A DNA stretch of 64,000 bases from Bacillus sp. MRMR6 (GCF_001940785.1 NZ_MSLS01000004.1:62001-126000); one strand, 5' to 3'. Shown: positions 35,011-44,783, counted from the first letter of the stretch. Translations and numbers: made by a program. Notes: generated by a model not told the origin, from the letters alone.

Positions 35011-36804
35011 ATGATAAAAAAAGTAAGATGTTTGATTCGAAAGTATTTTCTTTTTTCTATTAAATCAACGATTAATACTTTGTATCTTCCTATCATTATT
35101 ATTTTTATATTCATTATTGGATGGGGATCCGCAAAAATTGCTACCGATCAAATAGAAGAAAATGCTTATAAAAATGTGAATGATACGGTTTTTCAAACGA
35201 AAAATTATCTGGAATATATGCTTTTTGATGTTTTTCAGCAGCTAGTGGCCTTGGCAAGGGACCCAAAGGTTCTATCATTAATGGTTACCGAAGATTCTGA
35301 GATTAAACCACAGTCATATATTGAAATCGATAAAAATTTGCAGAATATTTATTCCCGTAAAAGCGTCATCCTCGATTCGGTCCTTATCGATCTTAATCAA
35401 AGTGATTTTTTGCTTTATCGGAGCTATTATGAACCAAAGCCTATCCTTGCATATGAAGATTACTTTTCAAAATTTGAAGGAAGCAAAGAAGGGTATTACT
35501 GGGAAAATATACATCACGATCGATTCTTTAACAGTAATGAAAAGGTAATGTCCGTTTTTCAATTAATTGAAAGCGATTCACCTGCACGAAAGGGAATCAT
35601 TTTATTTAACCTGAAAACGAGCTTTTTTGAACAAGTATTAAGCAAATCATTAATCGGAGAAAATGGTTATCTCGCCCTAGTTAGTCCTGATGGCGTTTTT
35701 CGGTCTAAGCAGGTATTAGAAAAATACAAGGCAGATGAACAAACATTACAGAGTTTTCAAAATTTAGAACAAGAAAAAGGTCAATTCTCCTTTACTAGTA
35801 AAGAAGGAGAAAAGATGATAGCTATTTATGATACAATAGATGTTAATAATTGGAAATTGGCAGCTATCTTTCCTGAAGCTGAAATTTTAAACAATGTGAA
35901 TTATATTAAACATTTTACTCTTGTTCTTATCGTACTATTAGTACTCAGCGCCATATTTTTAACAAACATTGTTGGAAAGTACATTTCTAAACCATTTAAA
36001 CAAATGGCTCAGCAAATGGACAAAATTAATGATAAAAATCTTGAATTAAACTATGAACTGTCAGGTCCGGATGAAATGAAAGTCCTTCACAATGGCTTTA
36101 ATGAATTAATTTTTAGAATTAATGCCTTAATGGATCAAATTCTTTTGGAACAAGAGGAGAAACGGCAGTTGGAATTCGCAATCATGCATGCTCAAATCAA
36201 TCCCCATTTCTTATATAATACGCTTTATTCCATTAAAGGGTTGTGTGATATGGGGCTTAATAAGGATGCCAGTCAAATGGTAAGTGAACTTTCAAGCTTT
36301 TTCCGCATTGGAATCAGTAAAGGAAAGGAAATTTTGACAATAAAAGAAGAAATTGAACATATTCAGCATTATTTGTATATCCAAGAAATGCGGTATGGTG
36401 ACGATTTTTCCTATGAGCTTGACGTGGACATAGAGATTCTTTCCTATAACATTATTAAGCTATCATTGCAGCCGCTTATCGAAAACGCCATTTACCATGG
36501 TGTAAAGCAAAGACGAGGACGAGGTAAAATCTGTGTCAGAGGATATCAGGCTAAAGATACGATTCATTTTGAAGTGGCTGATAATGGCCATGGGATTGAA
36601 ATAGAAAAATTAAAGGATATAGTAACCGATTTAGAAACCTCTTTTAAGGAGAAAAAGAAATTTATTGGCGTTGGCCTAAAAAGTGTCAATGAACGGATTA
36701 AAATCCACTTTGGACTTGAATATGGTCTTACCATTACTAGTGAACCTGATAAAGGAACCGTAGTTAGCATCATTATTCCCAAAACAAGAGGGGAGATCAG
36801 TTAG
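35011..36804 (+). CDS. Sensor histidine kinase (YesM type), pectin locus
   Basis: A 597-residue membrane kinase. One membrane span near residues 22-45 is followed by a large external sensor of about 260 residues (dCache-like). A second span near residues 308-330 is followed by HAMP, then the His_kinase domain with phospho-acceptor motif QINPHFLYN and the GHKL ATPase motifs LQPLIENAIYHG and VADNGHGIE. It likely detects extracellular pectin oligosaccharides, directly or through the binding protein, and phosphorylates the regulator starting one base after its stop. The ribosome site GGGGGG lies about 13 bases before the ATG. Confidence 0.93.
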   Translation: MIKKVRCLIRKYFLFSIKSTINTLYLPIIIIFIFIIGWGSAKIATDQIEENAYKNVNDTVFQTKNYLEYMLFDVFQQLVALARDPKVLSLMVTEDSEIKPQSYIEIDKNLQNIYSRKSVILDSVLIDLNQSDFLLYRSYYEPKPILAYEDYFSKFEGSKEGYYWENIHHDRFFNSNEKVMSVFQLIESDSPARKGIILFNLKTSFFEQVLSKSLIGENGYLALVSPDGVFRSKQVLEKYKADEQTLQSFQNLEQEKGQFSFTSKEGEKMIAIYDTIDVNNWKLAAIFPEAEILNNVNYIKHFTLVLIVLLVLSAIFLTNIVGKYISKPFKQMAQQMDKINDKNLELNYELSGPDEMKVLHNGFNELIFRINALMDQILLEQEEKRQLEFAIMHAQINPHFLYNTLYSIKGLCDMGLNKDASQMVSELSSFFRIGISKGKEILTIKEEIEHIQHYLYIQEMRYGDDFSYELDVDIEILSYNIIKLSLQPLIENAIYHGVKQRRGRGKICVRGYQAKDTIHFEVADNGHGIEIEKLKDIVTDLETSFKEKKKFIGVGLKSVNERIKIHFGLEYGLTITSEPDKGTVVSIIIPKTRGEIS

Positions 36805-36805
36805 T

Positions 36806-38365
36806 ATGTATAAAGTGATTGTGGTAGAAGATGATCGAATAATCCGCCGAGGCATTCGTCAGGCGATTCCTTGGGAGGAGCACGGATTTGTTATCGCAGG
36901 TGAAGCAGGAGATGGTGAAGTAGCACTAGAGTTAATTGAAAAGGAACAGCCCCAGGTGGTAGTTTCCGATATTAATATGCCTTTTATGAATGGTTTGGAA
37001 ATGGCAAGACTAGTAAAAGAAAAAAGTGCGGAAACGAGAATTATTTTTCTGACAGGCTATGAAGATTTCAAATACGCCCATGAAGCTCTAAAACTAAAAG
37101 CGTTTGATTACCTGTTAAAGCCGGTGGATTCTGAACAATTACTGCAAAAAGTAAAGGAGGCTGCAGTTGATTGGGAAAATGAAGCCAGAATAGAAAAAAG
37201 AATAATAGAATCAATGCCATTGCTTCAGCGAAGATTTTTCCAAAAGCTGCTAAAGGATGAAGAACAGCGGATTGATGTGGAGAAGGAGTTATCCGATTTC
37301 GGGATAATAATGGAAGGACCAGCCTTTGCGGTTATTCTTGTTAAGAGCTCTGTAGAGGTAATAAAGGATGTCTGTGCCTTTAAGGAAATAATTACAACGG
37401 CTGCTTCCCCCCTTTTAACTGATTTAAACTTTGTAGTCATGAATGTTGGCGATTATGAATCTGCTATTCTGTTGTCCCTTGAAAATGAGCATGATTCAAG
37501 TAAAGGCCAGCTTGCTCAGTCATTGTTTGACCACCTGAAAAAACAGCAAACGGAACACCCTGTAACCATCACGCTAGGGAGAACTTATTCTAATCTGTTT
37601 GAAATTGGTCAATCATTTATAGAAGCCCGGCTGGCTATGGATATGAGACATATTATGGGAACGGGCAGGTTTTTTTTCTTTGATGAAACCGTTTCCACAG
37701 GAGAGCAAGAGGAGGATTACATCAAGGACTTAGAGGCGAAATTGGATAACCAAATCAAATTGGGACTTCCGGAGAAAGTTAAGGAAACTCTTGATAAGTT
37801 ACATAAGGCAATCTTAGAAAGAAAAACGGTTCCATTATCCGAATTAAAAATAGTAACGTTAAAATATAGTACGATGCTCCTATTTGAAATAGAAAAATGG
37901 ACGAAAGTTGAAATTAAAAGCTTTAACACATCTGAAATCTATAAAGACATCATGGGAATAGAATCTCTTGAGGAAATGATGGAGATTCTTCAAGGTCTAA
38001 TTCAGCAATGGTCTGTTGCCATGCAAAAAAAGATAGAAAAAAACAATTTCTCCCATGTAGACGAAGCAATTAAATATATCAAAGAAAATTATCATGACAG
38101 CAGCTTAACTCTCCAAAAGGTGGCCGATTTAATCCATGTGAGCACCCCCTATTTAAGCAACCTGTTCAAGCTTGAGAAGGGTTTTAACTTTGGAGACTAC
38201 CTATTGGAGCTGAGAATGATGAAGGCGATGGAAATTTTGCGTGAGGAAAACGTTAAAACCTATGAGGTGGCTGAAAAAGTAGGCTACAGCAATTCTCAAT
38301 ATTTTAGTATATGCTTTAAAAAATATACCGGATATACTCCGGCAGAGTACAGGAAAAAATATTAA
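36806..38365 (+). CDS. AraC-type response regulator (YesN type), pectin locus
   Basis: A 519-residue regulator with a receiver domain (acidic pocket E8-D10, phosphorylation site D55 in VSDINMP, Lys in LLKP), a long middle part, and an AraC DNA-binding domain in the last 100 residues (LTLQKVADLIHVSTPYLSNLFK; YEVAEKVGYSNSQYFSICFKK). It starts one base after the kinase stop, with GAGGGGAG as ribosome site. It probably activates the pectin genes around it. By architecture it is a paralogue of the regulator at 625, so two sugar-sensing pairs share the region. Confidence 0.94.
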   Translation: MYKVIVVEDDRIIRRGIRQAIPWEEHGFVIAGEAGDGEVALELIEKEQPQVVVSDINMPFMNGLEMARLVKEKSAETRIIFLTGYEDFKYAHEALKLKAFDYLLKPVDSEQLLQKVKEAAVDWENEARIEKRIIESMPLLQRRFFQKLLKDEEQRIDVEKELSDFGIIMEGPAFAVILVKSSVEVIKDVCAFKEIITTAASPLLTDLNFVVMNVGDYESAILLSLENEHDSSKGQLAQSLFDHLKKQQTEHPVTITLGRTYSNLFEIGQSFIEARLAMDMRHIMGTGRFFFFDETVSTGEQEEDYIKDLEAKLDNQIKLGLPEKVKETLDKLHKAILERKTVPLSELKIVTLKYSTMLLFEIEKWTKVEIKSFNTSEIYKDIMGIESLEEMMEILQGLIQQWSVAMQKKIEKNNFSHVDEAIKYIKENYHDSSLTLQKVADLIHVSTPYLSNLFKLEKGFNFGDYLLELRMMKAMEILREENVKTYEVAEKVGYSNSQYFSICFKKYTGYTPAEYRKKY

Positions 38366-38375
38366 TAGTTTTTAA

Positions 38376-38408
38376 TTAAAAAGGGGGTCTGCTTCCTTTT
38401 TTTTGTTT
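38376..38408 (+). terminator. Terminator after the response-regulator gene
   Basis: AAAAAGG / CCTTTTT arms enclose GGGTCTGCTT, and the stem ends in a T-rich run. Confidence 0.7.
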
Positions 38409-38508
38409 TTTAGAAATTTCTTTTTAGAACCCCCTCCCTACATTTATCAAGGATTGTATATTTTTTTAAGGGAATAGTTTAACATTTTAAGAACATGGCC
38501 AAATCAAA

Positions 38509-38537
38509 TTGTAATCCCTTTCATTCGCTTGTATACT
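38509..38537 (+). promoter_or_regulatory. Sigma-A promoter for the kduI-kduD operon
   Basis: TTGTAA at 38509-38514 and TATACT at 38532-38537 are separated by the optimal 17 bp. Transcription would begin near 38544, leaving a leader of about 175 bases that contains the small frame at 38601. Confidence 0.65.
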
Positions 38538-38600
38538 CAACATGTAATCTTTAGATCGACATATGAATTTCCAATCTGACACGATGACGGGGTGAATCTG

Positions 38601-38720
38601 TTGATGCTGTGTGTGACCATTAGGCAAAGTTCAAAGAATGAGATTCAGAGATTTGCAGAAAACTGCCCAGGTAAGATTGTACGATATACATTACATAAAA
38701 ACTACAGGAGGAATAAATAG
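38601..38720 (+). CDS. 39-codon leader ORF coupled to kduI
   Basis: TTG 38601 (or the adjoining ATG 38604) follows GACGGGGTGA at a good distance and opens a frame of 39 codons, rich in Lys, Arg and Asn (MLCVTIRQSSKNEIQRFAEN...). Its TAG shares a base with the kduI GTG start (TAGTG), so ribosomes could reinitiate on kduI. The kduI ribosome site AGGAGG lies inside this frame. It matches no family I know. It is either a regulatory leader peptide or a chance frame. Confidence 0.35.
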   Translation: MMLCVTIRQSSKNEIQRFAENCPGKIVRYTLHKNYRRNK

Positions 38721-39550
38721 TGGAAACTCGTTATGCCAACCACCCGGAAGAAATCAAAAGATACAACACTGATGAGCTGAGAAAGCACTTTTTATTTGAA
38801 ACCCTTTTTGAACCGGGGAAGGTTCATTTAACATACACCCATATCGATCGAATGATTTTTGGGGGAGTTACTCCAACCAGTGAGACGTTGACGATTAAAC
38901 TTGATAAAGAATTAGGAGTCTCCTATTTCCTTGAGCGCCGTGAATTAGGAATCATCAATATCGGCGGCGAGGGAGTGGTGATTCTTGATGGAGTGGAATA
39001 TGATATGCAGCGCCGCGATGGCCTGTATGTAGGCAAAGGAACAGAGCAAGTCTTGTTCCGTTCAAAGGATCCAAACAATCCGGCCAAGTTTTATATCAAT
39101 TCCACTCCAGCGCATCATCAGTATCCAACCGTGAAAATTGATATAAATCAAATTAAGCCTATAGAAGCAGGCGAACCAGGAACATTAAATGAAAGAAAAA
39201 TCTATCAGTACGTTCACCCGAATGTTTGTGAATCCTGCCAGCTTCAAATGGGATTAACGATACTTTCACCAGGCAGCGTTTGGAACACAATGCCATGTCA
39301 TACTCATGAACGCCGGATGGAAGTGTATCTATACTTTGATATGGAACCTGAAACACGCGTGTTCCACTTTATGGGACAACCAAATGAAACAAGACATTTG
39401 ATCTTAAAAAACGAGCAGGCAGTCATTTCTCCTAGCTGGTCAATCCATACAGGAACAGCTACAAGCAATTACACCTTTATTTGGGGAATGTGCGGGGAAA
39501 ACATTACCTATACAGACATGGATCATGTCAAAATGGACGAGTTGCGATAA
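38720..39550 (+). CDS. kduI: 5-keto-4-deoxyuronate isomerase (second copy)
   Basis: A 276-residue cupin isomerase, the same length as the copy at 9111 and very similar throughout. The zinc-site residues are in MPCHTHERRMEVY and SWSIHTGTA. It begins with GTG after AGGAGGAATAAATA. It converts 5-keto-4-deoxyuronate, released by GH105 and GH88, to 2,5-diketo-3-deoxygluconate. An intact kduD follows 37 bp downstream, so this operon carries the complete two-step route. Confidence 0.96.
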   Translation: METRYANHPEEIKRYNTDELRKHFLFETLFEPGKVHLTYTHIDRMIFGGVTPTSETLTIKLDKELGVSYFLERRELGIINIGGEGVVILDGVEYDMQRRDGLYVGKGTEQVLFRSKDPNNPAKFYINSTPAHHQYPTVKIDINQIKPIEAGEPGTLNERKIYQYVHPNVCESCQLQMGLTILSPGSVWNTMPCHTHERRMEVYLYFDMEPETRVFHFMGQPNETRHLILKNEQAVISPSWSIHTGTATSNYTFIWGMCGENITYTDMDHVKMDELR

Positions 39551-39587
39551 AAAAAATAAATAGAAGAATAATAGGGGGGATTTATAA

Positions 39588-40370
39588 ATGACAACACAAT
39601 TCAATGATTTTTCTTTAGATATTTTCTCATTAGCAAGCAAGGTTGCGATTGTTACCGGCGGTAATACCGGCTTGGGACAAGGTTATGCAGCAGCCCTTGC
39701 CAAAGCTGGTGCGGACCTTTTTATCGTTACGTATGACAATAACTGGGATGAAACACGAGAACTAATCGAAAAAGAAGGACGCCGGGTTGAATTTTTCCAA
39801 GCAGATTTAACGAAACGCGAAGTGATTAAGGATGTTGTATCCGCATGCTTACAGGCTTACGGTAAAATTGATATTTTAGTTAACAATGCAGGCACAATCC
39901 GCCGTGCTCCGCTTCTTGAATATAAAGCAGAAGACTGGGATGCTGTAATGGATATCAACTTAAACTCTGTTTACTTCTTAAGCCAGGAGGTAGCCAAAGT
40001 GATGGTTGAGCAAAAGAGCGGAAAAATCATCAATATTGCTTCCATGTTATCTTTCCAAGGCGGAAAATTTGTACCGCCATATACCGCCAGCAAGCATGGA
40101 GTGGCAGGAATTACAAAAGCTTTTGCTAATGAATTAGCTGAATTTGGAGTACAAATCAATGCCATTGCTCCAGGTTATGTGGCGACAGCCAATACAGCTC
40201 CAATTCGTGAAGATGAAAAGCGTAATGCAGAGATTTTATCGCGTATTCCTGCCGGACGTTGGGCTACTCCTGCAGATTTAATGGGTATTGTCGTTTTCTT
40301 GGCAAGCCAAGCGTCTGATTATATGAATGGCCACATTTTAGCCGTTGACGGCGGATGGCTCGCGCGATAA
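39588..40370 (+). CDS. kduD: 2-deoxy-D-gluconate 3-dehydrogenase / DKI reductase (SDR family)
   Basis: A 260-residue short-chain dehydrogenase. The NAD-binding GGNTGLGQG lies near residue 24, NNAGTIRR follows, the catalytic Ser is in NIASMLSFQGG, and the Tyr-Lys pair is in YTASKHG. The C-terminus AVDGGWLAR is typical. It reduces 2,5-diketo-3-deoxygluconate to 2-keto-3-deoxygluconate. It is the only intact kduD in the window and must also serve the first locus, whose copy is deleted. GGGGGG lies nine bases before the ATG. Confidence 0.96.
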   Translation: MTTQFNDFSLDIFSLASKVAIVTGGNTGLGQGYAAALAKAGADLFIVTYDNNWDETRELIEKEGRRVEFFQADLTKREVIKDVVSACLQAYGKIDILVNNAGTIRRAPLLEYKAEDWDAVMDINLNSVYFLSQEVAKVMVEQKSGKIINIASMLSFQGGKFVPPYTASKHGVAGITKAFANELAEFGVQINAIAPGYVATANTAPIREDEKRNAEILSRIPAGRWATPADLMGIVVFLASQASDYMNGHILAVDGGWLAR

Positions 40371-40379
40371 TTGTAATAT

Positions 40380-40413
40380 ACCGTATCACAAATGGATGTG
40401 ATACGGTTTTTTT
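40380..40413 (+). terminator. Rho-independent terminator after kduD
   Basis: ACCGTATCACA / TGTGATACGGT is a perfect 11-bp stem with a six-base loop followed by seven T residues. Confidence 0.95.
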
Positions 40414-40444
40414 CAAAAATGATTCTCCAAAATTTTGCCTTAAT

Positions 40445-40460
40445 ATGTTTACGTTAACAT
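40445..40460 (+). promoter_or_regulatory. cre-like or LacI-type operator before uxaB
   Basis: ATGTTTACGTTAACAT is nearly palindromic and on the minus strand matches the cre consensus with one mismatch. It overlaps a possible -35 (TTAACA) with TATAAT 19 bp on, at 40479-40484. CcpA or a local LacI/GntR regulator could bind. Confidence 0.5.
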
Positions 40461-40511
40461 TTGAGGTGTAAATTGTTTTATAATATAAATTAGTGAAGGC
40501 TGAGGATCAAG

Positions 40512-41981
40512 ATGGAAATGTTTAGCAAGAAATTAATTGCTGATTACGAAAAACGTCCGGAAAAAGTATTGCAATTTGGCGAAGGGAATTTTTTAAGAGC
40601 ATTTGTTGATTGGCAAGTCGATGAATTAAATAAGAAAGCCGATTTTAATGGCAGTGTTGTGGTTGTCCAGCCGCTTGAATTCGGATTAGTGGATAAACTG
40701 AATGAACAGGATGGATTATATACCCTTTACTTGCAGGGGATGAAAGAAGGGAAAGCGGTCAGGGAGCATACATTAATCGATTGCATCAGCAGAGGCCTTA
40801 ATATTTACAGCCAATATGATGAATATCTTGAGCTTGCTGAAAACCCGGAACTTCGCTTTATTTTTTCCAATACAACAGAAGCAGGGATTGCCTTTGATGA
40901 AAATGACCGGTTAGAAGACCGTCCGGCAAAGAGCTTTCCGGCGAAATTAACAGCTTTCTTATACCGCCGTTTCAAAGTATTTAAGGGAGATAAAGAAAAA
41001 GGCTTTATTATCATCCCTTGTGAACTTATTGATCGAAATGGAGAGAAGTTAAAGAAGATTGTACTTCAGTATGCTTCGGTTTGGAATCTTGATGACAGCT
41101 TTGTTCAATGGGTCGAAGAAGCAAACACCTTCTGCTGCAGTCTGGTAGACCGAATTGTTCCAGGATACCCAAGAGATACTATCGATGAAATTACCAAGGA
41201 ACTCGGTTATAAGGATGACATGGTTGTTGCTGGTGAGCGGTTTCACTTATGGGTCATTGAAGGTCCGCAATGGATTCGCGAGGAATTTCCCGCTCATTTG
41301 GCAGGACTTAATACCCTGTTCGTGGAAGATATGACTCCATATAGAACAAGAAAGGTTCGAATTTTAAACGGTGCCCACACGGCAATGACCCCTGTCTCCT
41401 ATTTATATGGGATTGATACAGTAGGAGAGGCGGTCAATCATGAGGTCACTGGCCAATTTGTAAAAGAACTAATTTTCGACGAAATTATCCCAACGTTGGA
41501 TCTTTCACCTGAGGAATTACATTCATTTGCAGATGCTGTTATAGAAAGATTTATGAATCCATTTATTGAACATTTCCTATTAAGTATTTCTTTGAATTCC
41601 ATGTCTAAATTTAAAACAAGAAATTTGCCTTCTTTAATCGAATATTACAATTGTAAACAAGACTTGCCTCGAAAGCTTGTATTTTCTCTTGCGGCACTTA
41701 TCTCCTTCTATAAAGGAAAAAGAGGAGAAGAGGACATTCATCTTCAAGATGATCAGGATGTGCTCGATCTATTTAAAGAGCACTGGGGCCAATACAACGA
41801 CACGCTTGAAAGCGTGGAATCCATTGTGACAAGCATCTTGGGATACGAAAAGATTTGGGAAACGGATTTAAATCAAATACCTGGATTAACGGCTGCTGTT
41901 ACAAATTCTCTCTTTGAAATTGAAACAAAGGGAATGAGGCAGGCGGTAGGAGAGGTATTAGGAAAAATTACAGTAAAATAA
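40512..41981 (+). CDS. uxaB: Tagaturonate reductase (altronate oxidoreductase)
   Basis: A 489-residue mannitol-dehydrogenase-family enzyme. The N-terminal cofactor region has [21 protein letters not shown] and [10 protein letters not shown]. The catalytic Lys and surrounding loop are in [21 protein letters not shown]. It reduces D-tagaturonate to D-altronate with NADH in galacturonate breakdown. UxuB (fructuronate reductase) is the main alternative, but the pattern fits UxaB and the neighbour is a tagaturonate epimerase. UxaC and UxaA, needed before and after it, are absent from the window. Confidence 0.92.
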   Translation: MEMFSKKLIADYEKRPEKVLQFGEGNFLRAFVDWQVDELNKKADFNGSVVVVQPLEFGLVDKLNEQDGLYTLYLQGMKEGKAVREHTLIDCISRGLNIYSQYDEYLELAENPELRFIFSNTTEAGIAFDENDRLEDRPAKSFPAKLTAFLYRRFKVFKGDKEKGFIIIPCELIDRNGEKLKKIVLQYASVWNLDDSFVQWVEEANTFCCSLVDRIVPGYPRDTIDEITKELGYKDDMVVAGERFHLWVIEGPQWIREEFPAHLAGLNTLFVEDMTPYRTRKVRILNGAHTAMTPVSYLYGIDTVGEAVNHEVTGQFVKELIFDEIIPTLDLSPEELHSFADAVIERFMNPFIEHFLLSISLNSMSKFKTRNLPSLIEYYNCKQDLPRKLVFSLAALISFYKGKRGEEDIHLQDDQDVLDLFKEHWGQYNDTLESVESIVTSILGYEKIWETDLNQIPGLTAAVTNSLFEIETKGMRQAVGEVLGKITVK

Positions 41982-42218
41982 GTACAGGGTTTTTAGCATA
42001 CAACCTAGATTTTATTGATTTCATCATATAAAATATCAAACTGTCATTGTCAACGTTTATGAACATAATTAAGGAATAAAGAAAAAATTAGATGTCGATC
42101 CTTTAAATGGTAAATGGATTCGACAAAAATAAGGGGCCGAAAAATAGGCAATGACTATGTTTTTAGAAACGGATTTTTATAAATAATTTACTGCTGACGA
42201 AAATGGGGGATGATAACT

Positions 42219-43709
42219 GTGGAACAACTACATTCTATTATTGAAGGGTTAAAGCAAGGGAAGATTGCATCTGAAAATTCAACTATTAAAGTTTATGAAA
42301 AATCACTAACCATACATGATAACGTAAACCTTCTTATGGTGAAAGATAAGGATGGGAAATGGTTATTGGCATCTGGAGAAGGTGCACTTTTTGATGAATT
42401 AGCAGGTACTGCCTTTGAAGGGGCAAAAGTTTGCTCATTATCTCATGAAAACCGACTTGTGTTAAATCGTTATTTCGATTACACTGTGCCAAAAGCATTT
42501 GGAACAAAAATTGCAACAATGGGTCTTGGAGACCGATTGGGGCTTGCTTCACCGGGACATATTGAAACAGTAAAAGACCATAATGTAAAACCAGTTTTAG
42601 CACAACAAAGTATTCGTGAATTAACTCTAACTAACCGGACGATGAATGATATCCTTGATGCTGCAAGCTTTGCTGTTTTCCAAGAGGGCTATACGGGTGG
42701 CTTTGGTGCTGATGGTGACCATTTGAAGGAAGAATCAGATATTAAAATGGTATTGGAACTTGGGATGTCGATGATCACCTTAGACTGTTCGGATTATATT
42801 CAAAAACGTGTTGAAGGATTATCGAAAGAAGAAATCCGAGCAGAATTTGAAAGTCTTCCAGAAAGCACCAAAAATCAGTTTAAGGATCGTTATTTTAATA
42901 AGGTAATTGATGTTAAGGGACTTTCTATCAGCTTTGATGAAGATACCTTAATGAAAAATGTATTAGTATATGGTAAAGCTCTGGACTATATGGTTCACGT
43001 ATTTAACACTTATATTAAAACTAGTGAACGGAAAATTGACTTTGAAATTTCCATTGACGAAACAGAAACTGTCACTTCTCCGAACGCACACTTCTTTGTA
43101 GCCAATGAATTAACGCAAAGCGGTGTTGTTGTAACAAGTTTGGCCCCAAGATTCTGCGGAGAATTCCAAAAGGGGATTGATTACATTGGGGATGTAGAAC
43201 AGTTTGAAAAAGAATTAAGGGAACACGCATTAATTGCTGAATACTTCGGATACAAGTTAAGTATCCACTCAGGCAGTGACAAATTCACCGTTTTCCCAAT
43301 CATTTCTAAATATACAAAAGGTGTTCTTCATGTGAAAACTGCGGGAACAAACTGGTTAGAAGCGGTAACAGTTATTGCAAAGTTCAATCCTGGACTATAT
43401 CGCCGCATGCACCAATATGCACTTGAGCATTTGGATGAGGCGTTAAAATACTACCATATTACACCTGATTTAAGTACCATTGTTCCATTAGATAGTGTTT
43501 CAGATGCGGATCTTCCGGAATATATGAAAAATGATGCAGCCCGCCAAGTGATCCATGTAACATATGGCATTCTTTTAACAGCAAAAGACGAGGCAGGAAT
43601 TTTCTTATTTAAAGATGAATTCTTCCAAACTTTAAATGATATGGAGGAAGAGTATCGTCAGGCGCTCGTTTCTCATATCGGAAAACATGTTGAATTATTA
43701 GGTTTGTAG
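42219..43709 (+). CDS. uxaE: Tagaturonate 3-epimerase (UxaE family)
   Basis: A protein of about 496 residues matching the UxaE family (PF16257) first described in Thermotoga. Typical stretches are FGTKIATMGLGDRLGLASPGH, EGYTGGFGADGDHLKEESDI and EYFGYKLSIHSGSDKFTVFP, with His/Asp/Glu residues that probably bind a metal. It interconverts D-tagaturonate and D-fructuronate, linking galacturonate to the mannonate branch. I prefer GTG 42219 to ATG 42210 because GGGGGATGA lies at proper distance only for the GTG. It follows uxaB by 237 bp of AT-rich DNA. Confidence 0.88.
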   Translation: MEQLHSIIEGLKQGKIASENSTIKVYEKSLTIHDNVNLLMVKDKDGKWLLASGEGALFDELAGTAFEGAKVCSLSHENRLVLNRYFDYTVPKAFGTKIATMGLGDRLGLASPGHIETVKDHNVKPVLAQQSIRELTLTNRTMNDILDAASFAVFQEGYTGGFGADGDHLKEESDIKMVLELGMSMITLDCSDYIQKRVEGLSKEEIRAEFESLPESTKNQFKDRYFNKVIDVKGLSISFDEDTLMKNVLVYGKALDYMVHVFNTYIKTSERKIDFEISIDETETVTSPNAHFFVANELTQSGVVVTSLAPRFCGEFQKGIDYIGDVEQFEKELREHALIAEYFGYKLSIHSGSDKFTVFPIISKYTKGVLHVKTAGTNWLEAVTVIAKFNPGLYRRMHQYALEHLDEALKYYHITPDLSTIVPLDSVSDADLPEYMKNDAARQVIHVTYGILLTAKDEAGIFLFKDEFFQTLNDMEEEYRQALVSHIGKHVELLGL

Positions 43710-43789
43710 AAGTGTTGCCAATTACGGTTCACTCGTTGAGTGCGTGAACACATCTCATGTTAAGAAGGGCCTTTAATATTTCGTACTGC

Positions 43790-43837
43790 CCCCAACAGTT
43801 AGAGTGAAATCTGACTGTTGGGGTGTTTTGTTTTTTA
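43790..43837 (+). terminator. Rho-independent terminator after uxaE
   Basis: CCCCAACAGT / ACTGTTGGGG forms a perfect 10-bp stem with a 14-base loop, followed by TGTTTTGTTTTTT. Confidence 0.93.
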
Positions 43838-43963
43838 CTGGGAAATTGGACTTTTATCATTCGTATTAAGGTAATCAGAAGATACAAGAAGGCAACTAAC
43901 CATATGGCGTTGCCTCTTCTATTTTTAAAAACACCTTATATGACTTTAATGTATAATGACCAT

Positions 43964-44372
43964 TTAACCCAAAAACACCCCACCATATACAAGTGCGCCT
44001 ACAATTACATAAACAGGATGAACCTTCATTTCTCTAGTAATAAAAAGCTAATTACGCTAATAACAAGTGTCTTCAAAATGCCAACTCCCACATACGATGA
44101 GAAAAGGAATTCATAAGTCATTATTTATATGTATTCAATAACCTTAGCAATACAATCATTAATATAATGCTAGGTAAAATAGATGCGAATAATGCGTTGA
44201 AGAGTACTAATACACCGCCAACCCGATAACCAATATATCCTGCCATCTTTGTGCTAATAGGTCCTGGAAGTGTATTAGATAGAGCCAAAATGTCACCAAA
44301 TTCATCAGAATTCATCCATTTAAAGGTATCAACCACTTCCTTTTTAACTAGAGGGCTAACATAGGGACGGTT
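43964..44372 (-). pseudogene. chrA: Chromate transporter (chrA) remnant
   Basis: Read on the minus strand, the part near 44350-44121 encodes SPLVKKEVVDTFKWMNSDEFGDILALS followed by LPGPISTKMAGYIGYRVGG, a clear CHR-domain N-terminus, and stops after LLNTYK. Further on, TLVISVISFLLLEK breaks off and a shifted frame gives EMKVHPVYVIVGALVYGGVFLG up to the stop at 43964-43966, matching a CHR C-terminus. The middle is missing or scrambled, and the N-terminus upstream of 44372 is replaced by unrelated sequence with a terminator hairpin. The gene cannot make a working transporter. Confidence 0.78.
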
Positions 44373-44403
44373 AAAGCGGACAATCGGAAGTTTTGCGCGT
44401 AAA

Positions 44404-44447
44404 AAGGCACAACTAGTGTAATGAGCTAGTTGTGCCTTAGATGTTTT
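44404..44447. terminator. Strong hairpin, probable terminator
   Basis: AAGGCACAACTAG / CTAGTTGTGCCTT is a perfect 13-bp stem with a nine-base loop. On the plus strand it is followed by AGATGTTTTTTGG. No adjacent intact gene uses it, so it may be left over from deleted DNA. Confidence 0.6.
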
Positions 44448-44783
44448 TTGGAAGAAAATCCATACGCAAAATTTTTGATTGCCAGAGAAGAATGAAGTCG
44501 CGGCCCTGGCTTTTAATCTAAAATAATGTGATTTAGCCAAAAATAAATTTTTATTCGCAGAAGGATTTTTGTCATTTACGTCGTATTATGGAGATTCAAT
44601 CGATCAACCATATTCTATACATTTTTATACAAGTGCTCGGAACTATTATACAGTATAATTGCTTAAATATCATTTGAATTTTCTTTTAGAGCCATCGCAT
44701 AGCGATTTCGTTCTTCTCCTGCTTCCTACTATTACCTACACTTAGTATATAAAGTTGAAGCATATAGATACTATGCCAATTTC
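44448..44783. other. Gene-free stretch upstream of the HTH regulator
   Basis: About 330 bp of AT-rich sequence with short inverted words such as CGCATAGCG near 44697 but no supported gene, repeat array or family match. Confidence 0.4.

Noticed and set aside
43711-43763. Possible fourth rlmCD tail after uxaE (LVECVNTSHV)
   Set aside because: Only five residues match and the frame does not end like the others; kept only as a weak trace in the integration finding.
43823-44116. 97-codon plus-strand open frame
   Set aside because: It is antisense to the chrA remnant and begins inside the uxaE terminator; the minus-strand reading matches a known family.
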